Shown here one piece after another: positions 1 to 6,611 of a stretch of 8,825 nt of DNA. The translations under genes were made by a program, and so were the position numbers. The DNA comes from an uncultured Clostridia bacterium (GTDB lineage Bacteria > Bacillota > Clostridia > TANB77 > CAG-508), in NCBI GenBank assembly GCA_934167735.1, contig CAKPLV010000028.1, positions 1 to 8,825 on the forward strand, in the 5' to 3' direction. The number at the start of each line of letters is the position of its first letter. The first letter of the stretch is position 1. Below the pieces are notes generated by a model. It was not told the origin of the DNA and did no database searches. It worked only from the letters and a program-made list of their open reading frames with translations.

Positions 1-1967
1 GCACCTCTTGACATTAAATTACATAATGAAGCTATCATTCCTATTTTTGAATATACTCCTACTCCAACTGTTGCTGCAAAGAAACATAATCCACTTACAA
101 CTATTGATTGTATTGATGTTCCTAATGCTTCATCTATTGCTTCATATTTTGTTTTTCCATTCATTCTTGCTGTTTTATATTTTGTTGTTATTAATATTGC
201 ATAATCTATTGTTGCACCTAATTGGATTGTTCCTATTACAATAGAAGCTATGAATGGTAATTCTGTTCCTGTATATGCTGGAATTCCCATATTTATAAAT
301 ATTGCAAATTCTATTACAATTATTAAAATTACAGGTAAAGAAATTGATTTTAATACTATCATCATTATTATAAATATAATTCCGATTGATACTGTATTTA
401 CACTATTAAAATCATGATCACTAATTTCTACTAAGTCTTTCATTAATGGTCCTTCTCCAGCAAGTAATGCAGAGTTATCATATTGTTTTACTATATTATT
501 AACTTCTGTTATTTGATTATCTAATTCATCTGTTGCAATTTCATATTTTGAATTTATAATAATCATTTGATATTTATCATTTTCAAAAATTGTTTTTAAA
601 TCTTCTGGAATCATTGATTTTGGAATATTTGTTGATGTTACTAATCTTGAATAACTCATACTCCATTCAATTCCATCTAATTGATCTATTTTATCTAACA
701 TTTCATCAATTTTATAATCATCCATATTTTTATCAACTAATAATACTTCTGTTGATACCATATTAAATTTATCTTCTAGTGTTTTATTTGCTACAATACT
801 TTGTAATTCTGATGGCAATGTTTTATTCAAATTATAATATATATCAGTATGTGTATATCCATATACTGCAAATGGTAATATTATAATAAATACAGCTATA
901 ATTAATCTATAATGTTTAATGTTAAAGTTTTTAATTTTTGTAAATTTTGGTAATAATTCTTTATGTTTTGTTTTCTCTAATGCTTTATCAAGTAATAATA
1001 TCATTGCTGGTAATACTGTTACAACACATATAACACCTAGCAATACACCTTTTGCCATTACTATTCCAATGTCTTTTCCAAGTGTTAATTCCATACTACA
1101 TAATGCTAAGAATCCAGCAATTGTTGTTGTAGAACTTCCTACTACAGATACTATAGTTTTTGAAATAGCATGTACCATTGCTTCATCATTGTTAGAACAG
1201 TTTTCTTTTTCTGCTTTATAACTATGATATAAGAATATAGCAAAATCCATTGTTACACCTAGTTGTAAAACTGCACTTATTGCTTTTGTAATATAAGATA
1301 TTTCTCCTAACATAATGTTTGATCCAAGGTTATATAGTATTGCTAATCCTATATTTAATAACATAAGTACTGGTGCTAAATATGAATCTAATGCAAATTC
1401 AAGTACTACCAAACATAATGCAACAGCTATGATTACATATGTTATTGTTTCAGAATTTGAAATGTCTCTTGTGTCTAATATTAATGCAGACATTCCTGAT
1501 ATTTTACATCTCTCATCTGTTTTGCTTCTTAAGTTTTCTATTGCTTTTAATGTTGCATCATCAGATATGCCATCTTTAAATGTTACTAGAATCGGTGTTG
1601 CACCATCTTTATATACCATATCTTTTACATTGTCTGGTAACATTTCTAATGGAAATGATGTTCCAGTTACATCTGCTAACCCTATAACTTTTTCAACATT
1701 TTCCATTTCTTTTATTTCATTTTCTAATTTAATTATGTCTTTTGTTTCCATATTCTCCAGTACAACTACTGAAAAAGCTCCCATATTGAAATCATCTTTT
1801 AAAATGTTCTCACCTTCTATTGTTTCAATATCATCTGGTAAGTAAACAAGAATATCATAATTAATTTTTGTTGCATTCATACCAATTATTGATGGTATGA
1901 TCAATAATAATGCGATAATTAAAATTATTTTTTTATGTTTTACTATGAACTCACCAATTTTGTCCAT
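1..1967 (-). CDS. MMPL-family (RND superfamily) transporter, 3' end beyond window
   Basis: Reading the minus strand from the ATG at 1967 gives at least 655 codons, still open at the left edge. The layout is the MMPL/RND one. A first transmembrane helix lies at about residues 12-30, then an extracytoplasmic loop to about 170, then a helix bundle at about 173-330. A second copy of the pattern follows: a helix at about 353-371, a loop to about 520, and helices from about 524. Each bundle carries the family's acidic TM signature, GVTMDFAIFL (Asp241) and GATIDYAILI (Asp588), which in this superfamily relays protons. The missing part should be the last one or two helices. The start is set by AAGGAGGG at 1975-1982. 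The substrate cannot be told from sequence; relatives export lipids, peptides or drugs. A divergent TetR gene and palindromic operators over its promoter suggest inducible expression. Family assignment is firm, substrate unknown. Confidence 0.92.
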   Translation of the reverse strand, partial: MDKIGEFIVKHKKIILIIALLLIIPSIIGMNATKINYDILVYLPDDIETIEGENILKDDFNMGAFSVVVLENMETKDIIKLENEIKEMENVEKVIGLADVTGTSFPLEMLPDNVKDMVYKDGATPILVTFKDGISDDATLKAIENLRSKTDERCKISGMSALILDTRDISNSETITYVIIAVALCLVVLEFALDSYLAPVLMLLNIGLAILYNLGSNIMLGEISYITKAISAVLQLGVTMDFAIFLYHSYKAEKENCSNNDEAMVHAISKTIVSVVGSSTTTIAGFLALCSMELTLGKDIGIVMAKGVLLGVICVVTVLPAMILLLDKALEKTKHKELLPKFTKIKNFNIKHYRLIIAVFIIILPFAVYGYTHTDIYYNLNKTLPSELQSIVANKTLEDKFNMVSTEVLLVDKNMDDYKIDEMLDKIDQLDGIEWSMSYSRLVTSTNIPKSMIPEDLKTIFENDKYQMIIINSKYEIATDELDNQITEVNNIVKQYDNSALLAGEGPLMKDLVEISDHDFNSVNTVSIGIIFIIMMIVLKSISLPVILIIVIEFAIFINMGIPAYTGTELPFIASIVIGTIQLGATIDYAILITTKYKTARMNGKTKYEAIDEALGTSIQSIVVSGLCFFAATVGVGVYSKIGMIASLCNLMSRG

Positions 1968-1991
1968 TTATATACCCTCCTTCGTTCTTTC

Positions 1992-2004
1992 TGACTATCG
2001 GTCA
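1992..2004. promoter_or_regulatory. Operator-like palindrome A (downstream of MMPL -10)
   Basis: TGACTATCGGTCA has TGAC/GTCA arms around 5 nt. Read on the other strand it is TGACCGATAGTCA, which matches copies B and C at most positions. It sits over the predicted start of the MMPL transcript, where a bound TetR dimer would block initiation or early elongation. Confidence 0.7.
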
Positions 2005-2012
2005 CTTTTTAA

Positions 2013-2041
2013 AGTATAGCACTTTATTGACCATTAGTCAA
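2013..2041 (-). promoter_or_regulatory. Predicted sigma-A promoter of the MMPL gene
   Basis: On the minus strand, TTGACT (2036-2041) and TATACT (2013-2018) are separated by exactly 17 nt. A TGC precedes the -10, which makes it an extended -10. Transcription would start near 2006. The -35 lies inside one operator-like palindrome, and another begins just past the -10, so this promoter is well placed for repression. Confidence 0.75.
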
Positions 2042-2042
2042 T
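2026..2042. promoter_or_regulatory. Operator-like palindrome B (over MMPL -35)
   Basis: ATTGACCATTAGTCAAT has 6-bp perfect arms (ATTGAC/GTCAAT) around 5 nt and is the most extended of three related copies. It contains the predicted -35 TTGACT of the transporter promoter, so occupancy should exclude RNA polymerase. It is a likely binding site for the adjacent TetR protein. Confidence 0.75.
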
Positions 2043-2141
2043 ATGTATTTTGATTTTTTTAAAATTTTATTTTTATTATTTTGTCATTATTTGTCGTATG
2101 TTTAGACTAGCACGCAAAATATTTATAAATCTTTTTACTTC

Positions 2142-2147
2142 TATAAT
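2142..2147 (+). promoter_or_regulatory. Candidate -10 box of the tetR gene
   Basis: A perfect TATAAT lies 50 nt before the TetR start codon. No good -35 is visible 16-18 nt upstream, so the promoter may be weak or depend on other contacts. An alternative using TTGACC (2149-2154) as -35 would put the start point inside the Shine-Dalgarno AAGGTGA (2183-2189), which makes it less likely. Confidence 0.4.
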
Positions 2148-2149
2148 AT

Positions 2150-2162
2150 TGACCAATAGTCT
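2150..2162. promoter_or_regulatory. Operator-like palindrome C (upstream of tetR)
   Basis: TGACCAATAGTCT matches TGACCATTAGTCA (copy B) at 11 of 13 positions; the last base of the right arm differs. It lies 2 nt after a TATAAT (2142-2147) on the plus strand, the same geometry as copy A relative to the transporter -10. This suggests autoregulation of the regulator. Confidence 0.65.
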
Positions 2163-2196
2163 TTTTTGTGCAATAATATAATAAGGTGATTTATAT

Positions 2197-2790
2197 ATGA
2201 AAATAGATGAAAATAAAAATGATAAAAAAGAAAGATTAATGAATACAGGTTTTAAACTTTTTATGGAAAAAGGAATAAAAGATACATCAATTCAAGATAT
2301 AGTTGATTCTGCAAATGTTGCAAAAGGAACTTTTTATTTGTATTTTAAAGATAAATATGAATTAAGAGATATACTTATTGCAAAAAAATCAATGACTTTA
2401 TTTAATGAAGCAATTCAATCTTTAAATAAAACTTATATTACAAATTTTTCTGATCAAATAATTTATGTTATTAATTATATAATTGATGAATTAGCCAAAA
2501 CTCCTTTATTATTGAAATTTATTTCCAAAAATTTATCTTGGGGAGTTTATAGTCAAACTGTTTTAAAATTATATGAAACAAATAAAGACTCAGAAAACAG
2601 CCTAATTTCACTATTTTTAAATGGAGTTAAAGAAAACAATATAAATTTGCCAAATCCTGAAGTAACTCTTTATATGATTATTGAATTAACAAGTTCAACT
2701 TGTTTCAATTCAATTTTATATAATCAACCAATTCCAATTGAAGAATTCAAACCTTATTTATATGATTTAATAAGAAATTTACTAAAATAA
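2197..2790 (+). CDS. TetR/AcrR-family transcriptional repressor
   Basis: This 197-aa protein, the only plus-strand gene in the window, has the standard TetR layout. The N-terminal DNA-binding domain has its helix-turn-helix at about residues 29-50, around the hallmark VAKGTFYLYFKDKYEL (41-56). A helical ligand-binding and dimerisation domain of ordinary family length follows. The start at 2197 is supported by AAGGTGA at 2183-2189 with a 7-nt spacer. It is divergent from the MMPL transporter, with three TGACC-N3-TAGTCA-type palindromes between them, so it most likely represses both the transporter and itself until a ligand binds. The ligand cannot be inferred; the C-terminal domain is not a subtype I recognise. 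It ends directly at a hairpin shared with the convergent coupling-protein gene. Confidence 0.93.
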   Translation: MKIDENKNDKKERLMNTGFKLFMEKGIKDTSIQDIVDSANVAKGTFYLYFKDKYELRDILIAKKSMTLFNEAIQSLNKTYITNFSDQIIYVINYIIDELAKTPLLLKFISKNLSWGVYSQTVLKLYETNKDSENSLISLFLNGVKENNINLPNPEVTLYMIIELTSSTCFNSILYNQPIPIEEFKPYLYDLIRNLLK

Positions 2791-2812
2791 AAAGAGCACT
2801 ATGTGCTCTTTT
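2790..2812. terminator. Bidirectional intrinsic terminator between tetR and the coupling-protein gene
   Basis: AAAAGAGCAC (2790-2799), a TAT loop and GTGCTCTTTT (2803-2812) form a perfect 10-bp stem. It has A-runs on one side and T-runs on the other in both directions. It starts at the last base of the tetR stop codon and abuts the stop of the minus-strand gene at 2813, so it can end both convergent transcripts. Confidence 0.85.
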
Positions 2813-4786
2813 CTAATCTAATGGTCCAAACAGTTCGTCAAATTTAAGTTCTAGTTCTTTTTGAAGATCATATGTATCTTCTTCATCTTCAATTATTTTT
2901 TTATTATCTATTTGACTAACTGGTTTTTCATCCAATTTTACTTCTTCTTGTACTGACTCTATAGGTGTAGCTACTTCTTTATCATCTTCAAACAAATCAT
3001 CTAATGATTCAACTTTTAAATCTTGAACATTTTGATTTTCACTTTCTTGTGTCCAAGGATTATATGGATTAAATTTTCTCCAGTTTCCTCTTTGAATTTC
3101 TCCAATGTCATTATGACTTATTGCATTTCTATCAAGGTCATTAACTATTTTTGAATGTTTGAAATAGTAATATTTGTTTGCTTTAACAGGTTTTATTCCT
3201 TTTTCAAATATTATACATAAATCATTATCCATTCTACGAAGTTCATCTGGTGTCATTAAAGCTCTTGCCATAATTTGATCAGATGTACTTTGACCTGTTT
3301 TGAAATATTTTCTATCTCTATTTATTGATATACTATCTCTTTCAATTGTTTTCTCACCTAATGCTTTGGAGAAATATTCAACGGTTTTGTATGAGTTACT
3401 TCCTAAAAATACATGAGTATCACAGTTACCTATAATTGTTTCATATGATTTTTCATATATTGCTTCCAATTGATCAAGGTTCTGTAATATAACACTAAAT
3501 GATATCTTTCTACTTCTTGATGTTGATATTTTTTTATCAAAATCAGGAATCTTTCCTATGTTTGCAAACTCATCTAGTATAAAATATGTAGGTACTTTTA
3601 ATGCACCACCATTTTGATCTGCAAAATCATATAATTGTTGTATCATTTGTGAGAAGAATATTGTTAAAAGGAAATCATATGCTGTATGAGTATCTGATGA
3701 AATAACATATACAGCTGTTTTCTTGTTTCCAATATCTTCGAAATTAATTGTATCTGTTGATGTTAATTCTGCTATTTCTTTTGAGTCAAATTTACCTAAT
3801 TTTGATTGCAATGTACTTAAGATTGAACTATATGTTTTTTCTGGTGCAATTTCAATTGATTTATAATTCATTCTCGCTGGGTGGTCATAAGGTAATTTAT
3901 TTATTAAATCTGTTAAAAGATTATTTCCTCCATTTGAATTTGCAGCTCTAACTAATTCTGCACAGCTCGCAAGGTTTTGTTCTTCTTCTGGTCTTGCAGC
4001 AAGTAAATAATATATTAATGCTTTTAATAGCATTTCTGCTGAATCTTCCCAGAATGGATCTGATCCTCCACCTTCACTTTGTTGTCCTTTTACAATTGTG
4101 TTTGCAATAACATCTACATCTATTTCTGATGTTATATGTTTAAGCGGATTATATCCATCACTATATTGTGGTCTAACTAAGTTTAAAACTTTTATTTCAT
4201 ATCCATTTGATTTTAAATATCCTGCTGTTTTATCATATAATTCGCCTTTAGGGTCTGTAAATATATATGATCCTAATAGTTGATATGCATTAGGTATTGA
4301 ATAAGATGCTGATTTACCTGATCCAGATCCACCCACTACTAATACATTGACATTTCCTCTTTTATTTACTGGCAAATAGTTTCCATCTGCTAATATAATT
4401 CCTTTTTTATTGCTTAATATTTGATATTGTTCTCCGTTTTTGCTCCAGTCACTTGATCCATGTTCAAAATCAGTATATTCATTTTTTGGTGCAGATCTCA
4501 TTACTCCAAATACGAAAAATATTGCATAAATTATTGAAAATCCACCTAAAGTTTTTAGATAATTTGACATTATATTTCGTTCAACAATTTGGCTAAACCC
4601 TTTTATTGGATTTCTAATAGCATTTACAAATTCTGATATTCCCTGTTCCCCATTTTGAGTTACAGCTGTATTATAACCAAGTGTTACAGGCACAATTAAT
4701 ACTATGGCTATAAATATCCATAGTATTGCGAAAATTATAAAATATTTTTTATTTCTTCTTAGGGCACCTTCTACTTTGTAGTTCAT
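2813..4786 (-). CDS. VirD4/TraG-type type IV coupling protein (conjugative DNA-transfer ATPase)
   Basis: This 657-aa protein has the architecture of a T4SS coupling protein, the inner-membrane ATPase that brings relaxase-bound DNA to a conjugation channel. Two N-terminal helices (about 15-38 and 80-96) anchor it. The motor domain follows: Walker A GGSGSGKS (152-159), the family motif TDPKGELY (177-184), DPFWEDSAEMLL (243-254), Walker B YFILDEFANIG (401-411) and the ILQNLDQL sensor segment (433-440). An insert at about 260-335 corresponds to the all-alpha domain. It most resembles VirD4-like proteins of Firmicute integrative conjugative elements. The tail from about 580 is strongly acidic. The start is fixed by GAAGGTGA at 4793-4800, 6 nt upstream. 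It is last in an operon with two unknown genes. No relaxase or channel gene is visible, so its partners must lie elsewhere or be lost. The family call is firm. Confidence 0.93.
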   Translation of the reverse strand: MNYKVEGALRRNKKYFIIFAILWIFIAIVLIVPVTLGYNTAVTQNGEQGISEFVNAIRNPIKGFSQIVERNIMSNYLKTLGGFSIIYAIFFVFGVMRSAPKNEYTDFEHGSSDWSKNGEQYQILSNKKGIILADGNYLPVNKRGNVNVLVVGGSGSGKSASYSIPNAYQLLGSYIFTDPKGELYDKTAGYLKSNGYEIKVLNLVRPQYSDGYNPLKHITSEIDVDVIANTIVKGQQSEGGGSDPFWEDSAEMLLKALIYYLLAARPEEEQNLASCAELVRAANSNGGNNLLTDLINKLPYDHPARMNYKSIEIAPEKTYSSILSTLQSKLGKFDSKEIAELTSTDTINFEDIGNKKTAVYVISSDTHTAYDFLLTIFFSQMIQQLYDFADQNGGALKVPTYFILDEFANIGKIPDFDKKISTSRSRKISFSVILQNLDQLEAIYEKSYETIIGNCDTHVFLGSNSYKTVEYFSKALGEKTIERDSISINRDRKYFKTGQSTSDQIMARALMTPDELRRMDNDLCIIFEKGIKPVKANKYYYFKHSKIVNDLDRNAISHNDIGEIQRGNWRKFNPYNPWTQESENQNVQDLKVESLDDLFEDDKEVATPIESVQEEVKLDEKPVSQIDNKKIIEDEEDTYDLQKELELKFDELFGPLD

Positions 4787-4815
4787 TTATATTCACCTTC
4801 TCTTTAGTTAAAAGT

Positions 4816-5097
4816 TTAATTTCTTTCATTACTATCACTAGATGCAACAACATTTCTAGTTTTTTCTCTGCCTCCTGGATATGCCTTTATTGAAATAAAT
4901 TCAGCTGTTTCATTTACGATATCCTCTTTGCTAACTAGATTTGATATTGTGAGTATATTCCTATCTACGTGTTTTGGAACAGATAATTCTTTTTTATTAC
5001 CGTCTAATTGTTTTATCTGTTCAGCGACTATAATTGTTTTATCTTTATAACCTGCCGCTTTTCCAATCTTTTTGCCATTTACTGTGTTATTTACCAT
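4816..5097 (-). CDS. Small basic protein of unknown function in coupling-protein operon
   Basis: I do not recognise this 93-aa protein. It has no signal peptide, transmembrane segment or cysteine. The first half is lysine-rich; the last 20 residues are Arg/Lys/Ser/Asn-rich and probably disordered. It is certainly translated in context: AAGGAGG lies at 5108-5114, directly after the stop of the 173-aa gene, with a 10-nt spacer. The coupling-protein gene starts 29 nt beyond its stop, so all three are co-transcribed. Small basic proteins next to coupling proteins are often accessory DNA-processing or cargo-adaptor factors, but that role is only inferred from position. Confidence 0.7.
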   Translation of the reverse strand: MVNNTVNGKKIGKAAGYKDKTIIVAEQIKQLDGNKKELSVPKHVDRNILTISNLVSKEDIVNETAEFISIKAYPGGREKTRNVVASSDSNERN

Positions 5098-5115
5098 AGT
5101 AAATTTGCCTCCTTA

Positions 5116-5637
5116 TTAATTCTCTCCCCCTCTTACTTCAAAGGCGAAATAAGATTTGTTAGGTTTTAATTTACATCTTCCCCTTATTTTATTTTCTTTT
5201 TCATCATAATAAATTCTGGGTTTTAATTCTTCTGTAGTTTCAGGATCTATAACACATATATCCCTCTTTAAATTGGGTGTGTAATTAAATTCTTTAAATT
5301 CCTTTTCTTCTTCTGAATATAATGTATTAAACTTAAAAGGTGTTGGTTTTTTTGATATTTTGACTTCATCATCTATTAATATTCCTGAATTGATAACAAC
5401 TGTTTCTTTTCCAAATGATAATATTACTAGTTGATTTCCATCTGGTTGTGGATCGTCAACATAAAAAGTCTTTCTTGTAGTTTCTCCTCTTATTTCTTCA
5501 GAAAAGTCCAATCTTTCTACTGTATATTTAGGATATTCTTTTAGAAATTCTTTCTCTGTTTTATTTATTTGATAAATTACTGTGTTTACCCCTTTTGGAT
5601 CTGTTATACTAAAATGTTTTCCTTGTAACATATCCAT
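5116..5637 (-). CDS. Unrecognised soluble protein, first gene of coupling-protein operon
   Basis: This 173-aa protein matches no family I know. It is highly charged, with alternating hydrophobic and polar stretches that suggest mainly beta structure. It has no membrane helix or signal peptide and two cysteines, Cys127 in the DICVID segment and another in RGRCKLK near the C-terminus. Translation from 5637 is supported by GAGGTG at 5644-5649, 6 nt upstream; Met3 is a less well-spaced alternative. It is the promoter-proximal gene, followed within 18 nt by the 93-aa gene and then by the coupling protein. It probably acts in the same process, but no function can be assigned. The stop codon abuts the Shine-Dalgarno of the next gene, which suggests coupled translation. 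Confidence 0.75.
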   Translation of the reverse strand: MDMLQGKHFSITDPKGVNTVIYQINKTEKEFLKEYPKYTVERLDFSEEIRGETTRKTFYVDDPQPDGNQLVILSFGKETVVINSGILIDDEVKISKKPTPFKFNTLYSEEEKEFKEFNYTPNLKRDICVIDPETTEELKPRIYYDEKENKIRGRCKLKPNKSYFAFEVRGGEN

Positions 5638-5653
5638 CTTTTACACCTCACTC

Positions 5654-5698
5654 CTATGCTTTTAATCCATAGTTTATCTTATGTATACGAACCACATA
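5654..5698. repeat. Two inverted repeats in the operon leader
   Basis: TATGT (5680-5684) and ACATA (5694-5698) are inverted arms 9 nt apart, centred just after the predicted start point. CTATG (5654-5658) and CATAG (5668-5672) are a second pair, also 9 nt apart, just upstream of the Shine-Dalgarno. They could be repressor sites or leader RNA structure. Five-base arms are short in DNA this AT-rich, so chance is possible. Confidence 0.3.
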
Positions 5699-5702
5699 CT
5701 TT

Positions 5703-5732
5703 ATTATAGCATAATATTGCACTGTTTGTCAA
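5703..5732 (-). promoter_or_regulatory. Near-consensus promoter of the coupling-protein operon
   Basis: On the minus strand, TTGACA (5727-5732) and TATAAT (5703-5708) are both perfect hexamers, 18 nt apart, with TGC before the -10. Transcription would start near 5696, leaving a leader of about 59 nt before the 173-aa gene. It is one of the strongest-looking promoters in the window and lies within 40 nt of the end of dnaJ homology. Confidence 0.8.
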
Positions 5733-5768
5733 CAACTTAGTCATTTTGGCTATATTATACACTCCTTG

Positions 5769-5843
5769 GATTAAATTTCCTCTCTCACCTTTTGTTGTTG
5801 TATATCCTTTTTCAGGTATTTCAATCTTTTCTCCTGATCTAAC
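5769..5843 (-). pseudogene. In-frame remnant of the dnaJ-like 3' end beyond the stop
   Basis: Directly after the TGA the same frame reads VRSGEKIEIPEKGYTTTKGE and then RGNLI. This is the expected CTD2 continuation, in which family members read roughly IPNGV-RSGEKI...GKG...GRGDLIVEVKI. The stop codon replaces the position of a conserved Gly, and GGA to TGA is a single change. Homology ends at about 5769; the next codons read QGVYNIAKM and resemble nothing in DnaJ. The final CTD2 strands and dimerisation tail are missing from the window. Confidence 0.75.
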
Positions 5844-6554
5844 TCAATTTGGTATATATATTTGTGTTTTAGTATCATCTATTGATTTTACTTTTGTTTT
5901 TGTACCTAAAGCTGCTTCCCAAGGTGTAATTGGTATTATAGTGTATAAGTCTTTGCCATTTAGTTTGTACTTTTTTCCATCTTCTATATTTATTTTTATA
6001 TACAAATCTCCATTCTTTCCACCGTTTTTACCACTTTTACCTTGTCCTATTACTCGTATTTTTTCACCGTTTTGTATTCCTTTAGGTATTTTTATTGTTA
6101 TGTTTTTATCTTTTCCTTCAACATCTTTTATTACTAATGTTTTTTCCGTTCCAAAAAATCCATCTTCTATAGAAATATTTATTTCTGTTTCAATATTTTC
6201 TCCTTTTATTTGCGGTAATTTACTTTGAGCAATTTCTTCTTTTATTTGACTATTTCCAAAAAACATATTAAAGAAATCTTCTGCCATTTCACCAGATGTT
6301 TTTTGTTTTGCTTTTTTCATTTTGCTACCAACATTATAGTTCCAAGTTCTATCATATTTACGTTTTGTTGCAGGTTGTGATAGCACTTTATATGCTTCAT
6401 TTATATCTTTTATTTTTTCTTCTGCTAATTTGTTGCCTATGTTTACATCTGGGTGGTATTTTTTTGCTTGTTTTCTATATGCTGATTTTATTTGATCTAT
6501 TGTAACTTTACTGTTTTCTAACTCTAATATTTTGTAATAATCCTTAAATTTCAT
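5844..6554 (-). CDS. DnaJ-like (Hsp40) co-chaperone, prematurely terminated
   Basis: The 236-aa reading frame has a J domain at about residues 5-70 with the HPD motif (34-36) that stimulates the DnaK ATPase. A short linker (about 71-117) follows without Gly/Phe-rich or zinc-finger repeats. Then come substrate-binding domain CTD1 (about 119-190) and the start of CTD2, including ITPWEAALG (209-217). The lack of a zinc centre makes it CbpA-like rather than classical DnaJ. The frame stops at TGA (5844-5846) in the middle of CTD2, yet homologous sequence continues in frame afterwards, so the gene is broken. Family members usually run to about 300 aa. The start at 6554 follows GGAGG at 6562-6566. 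The J domain and CTD1 may still fold. It lies 57 nt downstream of murF on the same strand. Confidence 0.88.
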   Translation of the reverse strand: MKFKDYYKILELENSKVTIDQIKSAYRKQAKKYHPDVNIGNKLAEEKIKDINEAYKVLSQPATKRKYDRTWNYNVGSKMKKAKQKTSGEMAEDFFNMFFGNSQIKEEIAQSKLPQIKGENIETEINISIEDGFFGTEKTLVIKDVEGKDKNITIKIPKGIQNGEKIRVIGQGKSGKNGGKNGDLYIKINIEDGKKYKLNGKDLYTIIPITPWEAALGTKTKVKSIDDTKTQIYIPN

Positions 6555-6585
6555 TTGACGTCCTCCAAAAAAATTTGGTACTTGT

Positions 6586-6591
6586 ATTATA
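6586..6591 (-). promoter_or_regulatory. Candidate extended -10 upstream of the dnaJ-like gene
   Basis: TGATATAAT on the minus strand gives a perfect -10 with an extended TG element in the murF-dnaJ gap. The hexamer 17 nt upstream (TAGATT, overlapping the murF stop) is a poor -35. The gene may be served by this promoter, by murF read-through (no hairpin lies between them), or both. Confidence 0.4.
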
Positions 6592-6611
6592 TCAGTTTGT
6601 ATTAAAAAAAT

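Noticed and set aside
919..1845. Plus-strand frames of 100 and 176 aa opposite the transporter gene
   Set aside because: They are antisense shadows of the MMPL gene: no Shine-Dalgarno, composition typical of a reversed membrane protein, and the minus-strand frame has clear family motifs.
2041..2149. Possible small RNA or fourth operator in the middle of the tetR-MMPL gap
   Set aside because: Only AT-rich runs and scattered GTC/GAC triplets are present; no palindrome with the right spacing, no hairpin and no promoter-terminator pair.
2791..5768. Direct repeats (att sites) flanking the coupling-protein operon
   Set aside because: I compared the sequence around the dnaJ junction with that around the tetR terminator and saw no shared repeat longer than chance in AT-rich DNA.
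5844..5846. TGA read as glycine (alternative genetic code) so that the DnaJ-like frame continues
   Set aside because: The position does fit Gly, but no other gene in the window contains an in-frame TGA, the homology ends 25 codons later anyway, and the known UGA=Gly lineages are not spore formers. A pseudogene is simpler.
5746..6228. Plus-strand 160-aa frame overlapping the DnaJ-like gene
   Set aside because: It is antisense to an obvious DnaJ coding sequence, lacks a ribosome binding site, and its Phe/Pro/Ser-rich content is the complement of Lys/Gly/Glu codons.
6565..6578. CCAAA/TTTGG hairpin next to the Shine-Dalgarno of the DnaJ-like gene as a heat-sensing RNA switch
   Set aside because: The stem is only 5 bp with A-T pairs and barely overlaps the Shine-Dalgarno; too weak to call a thermosensor.
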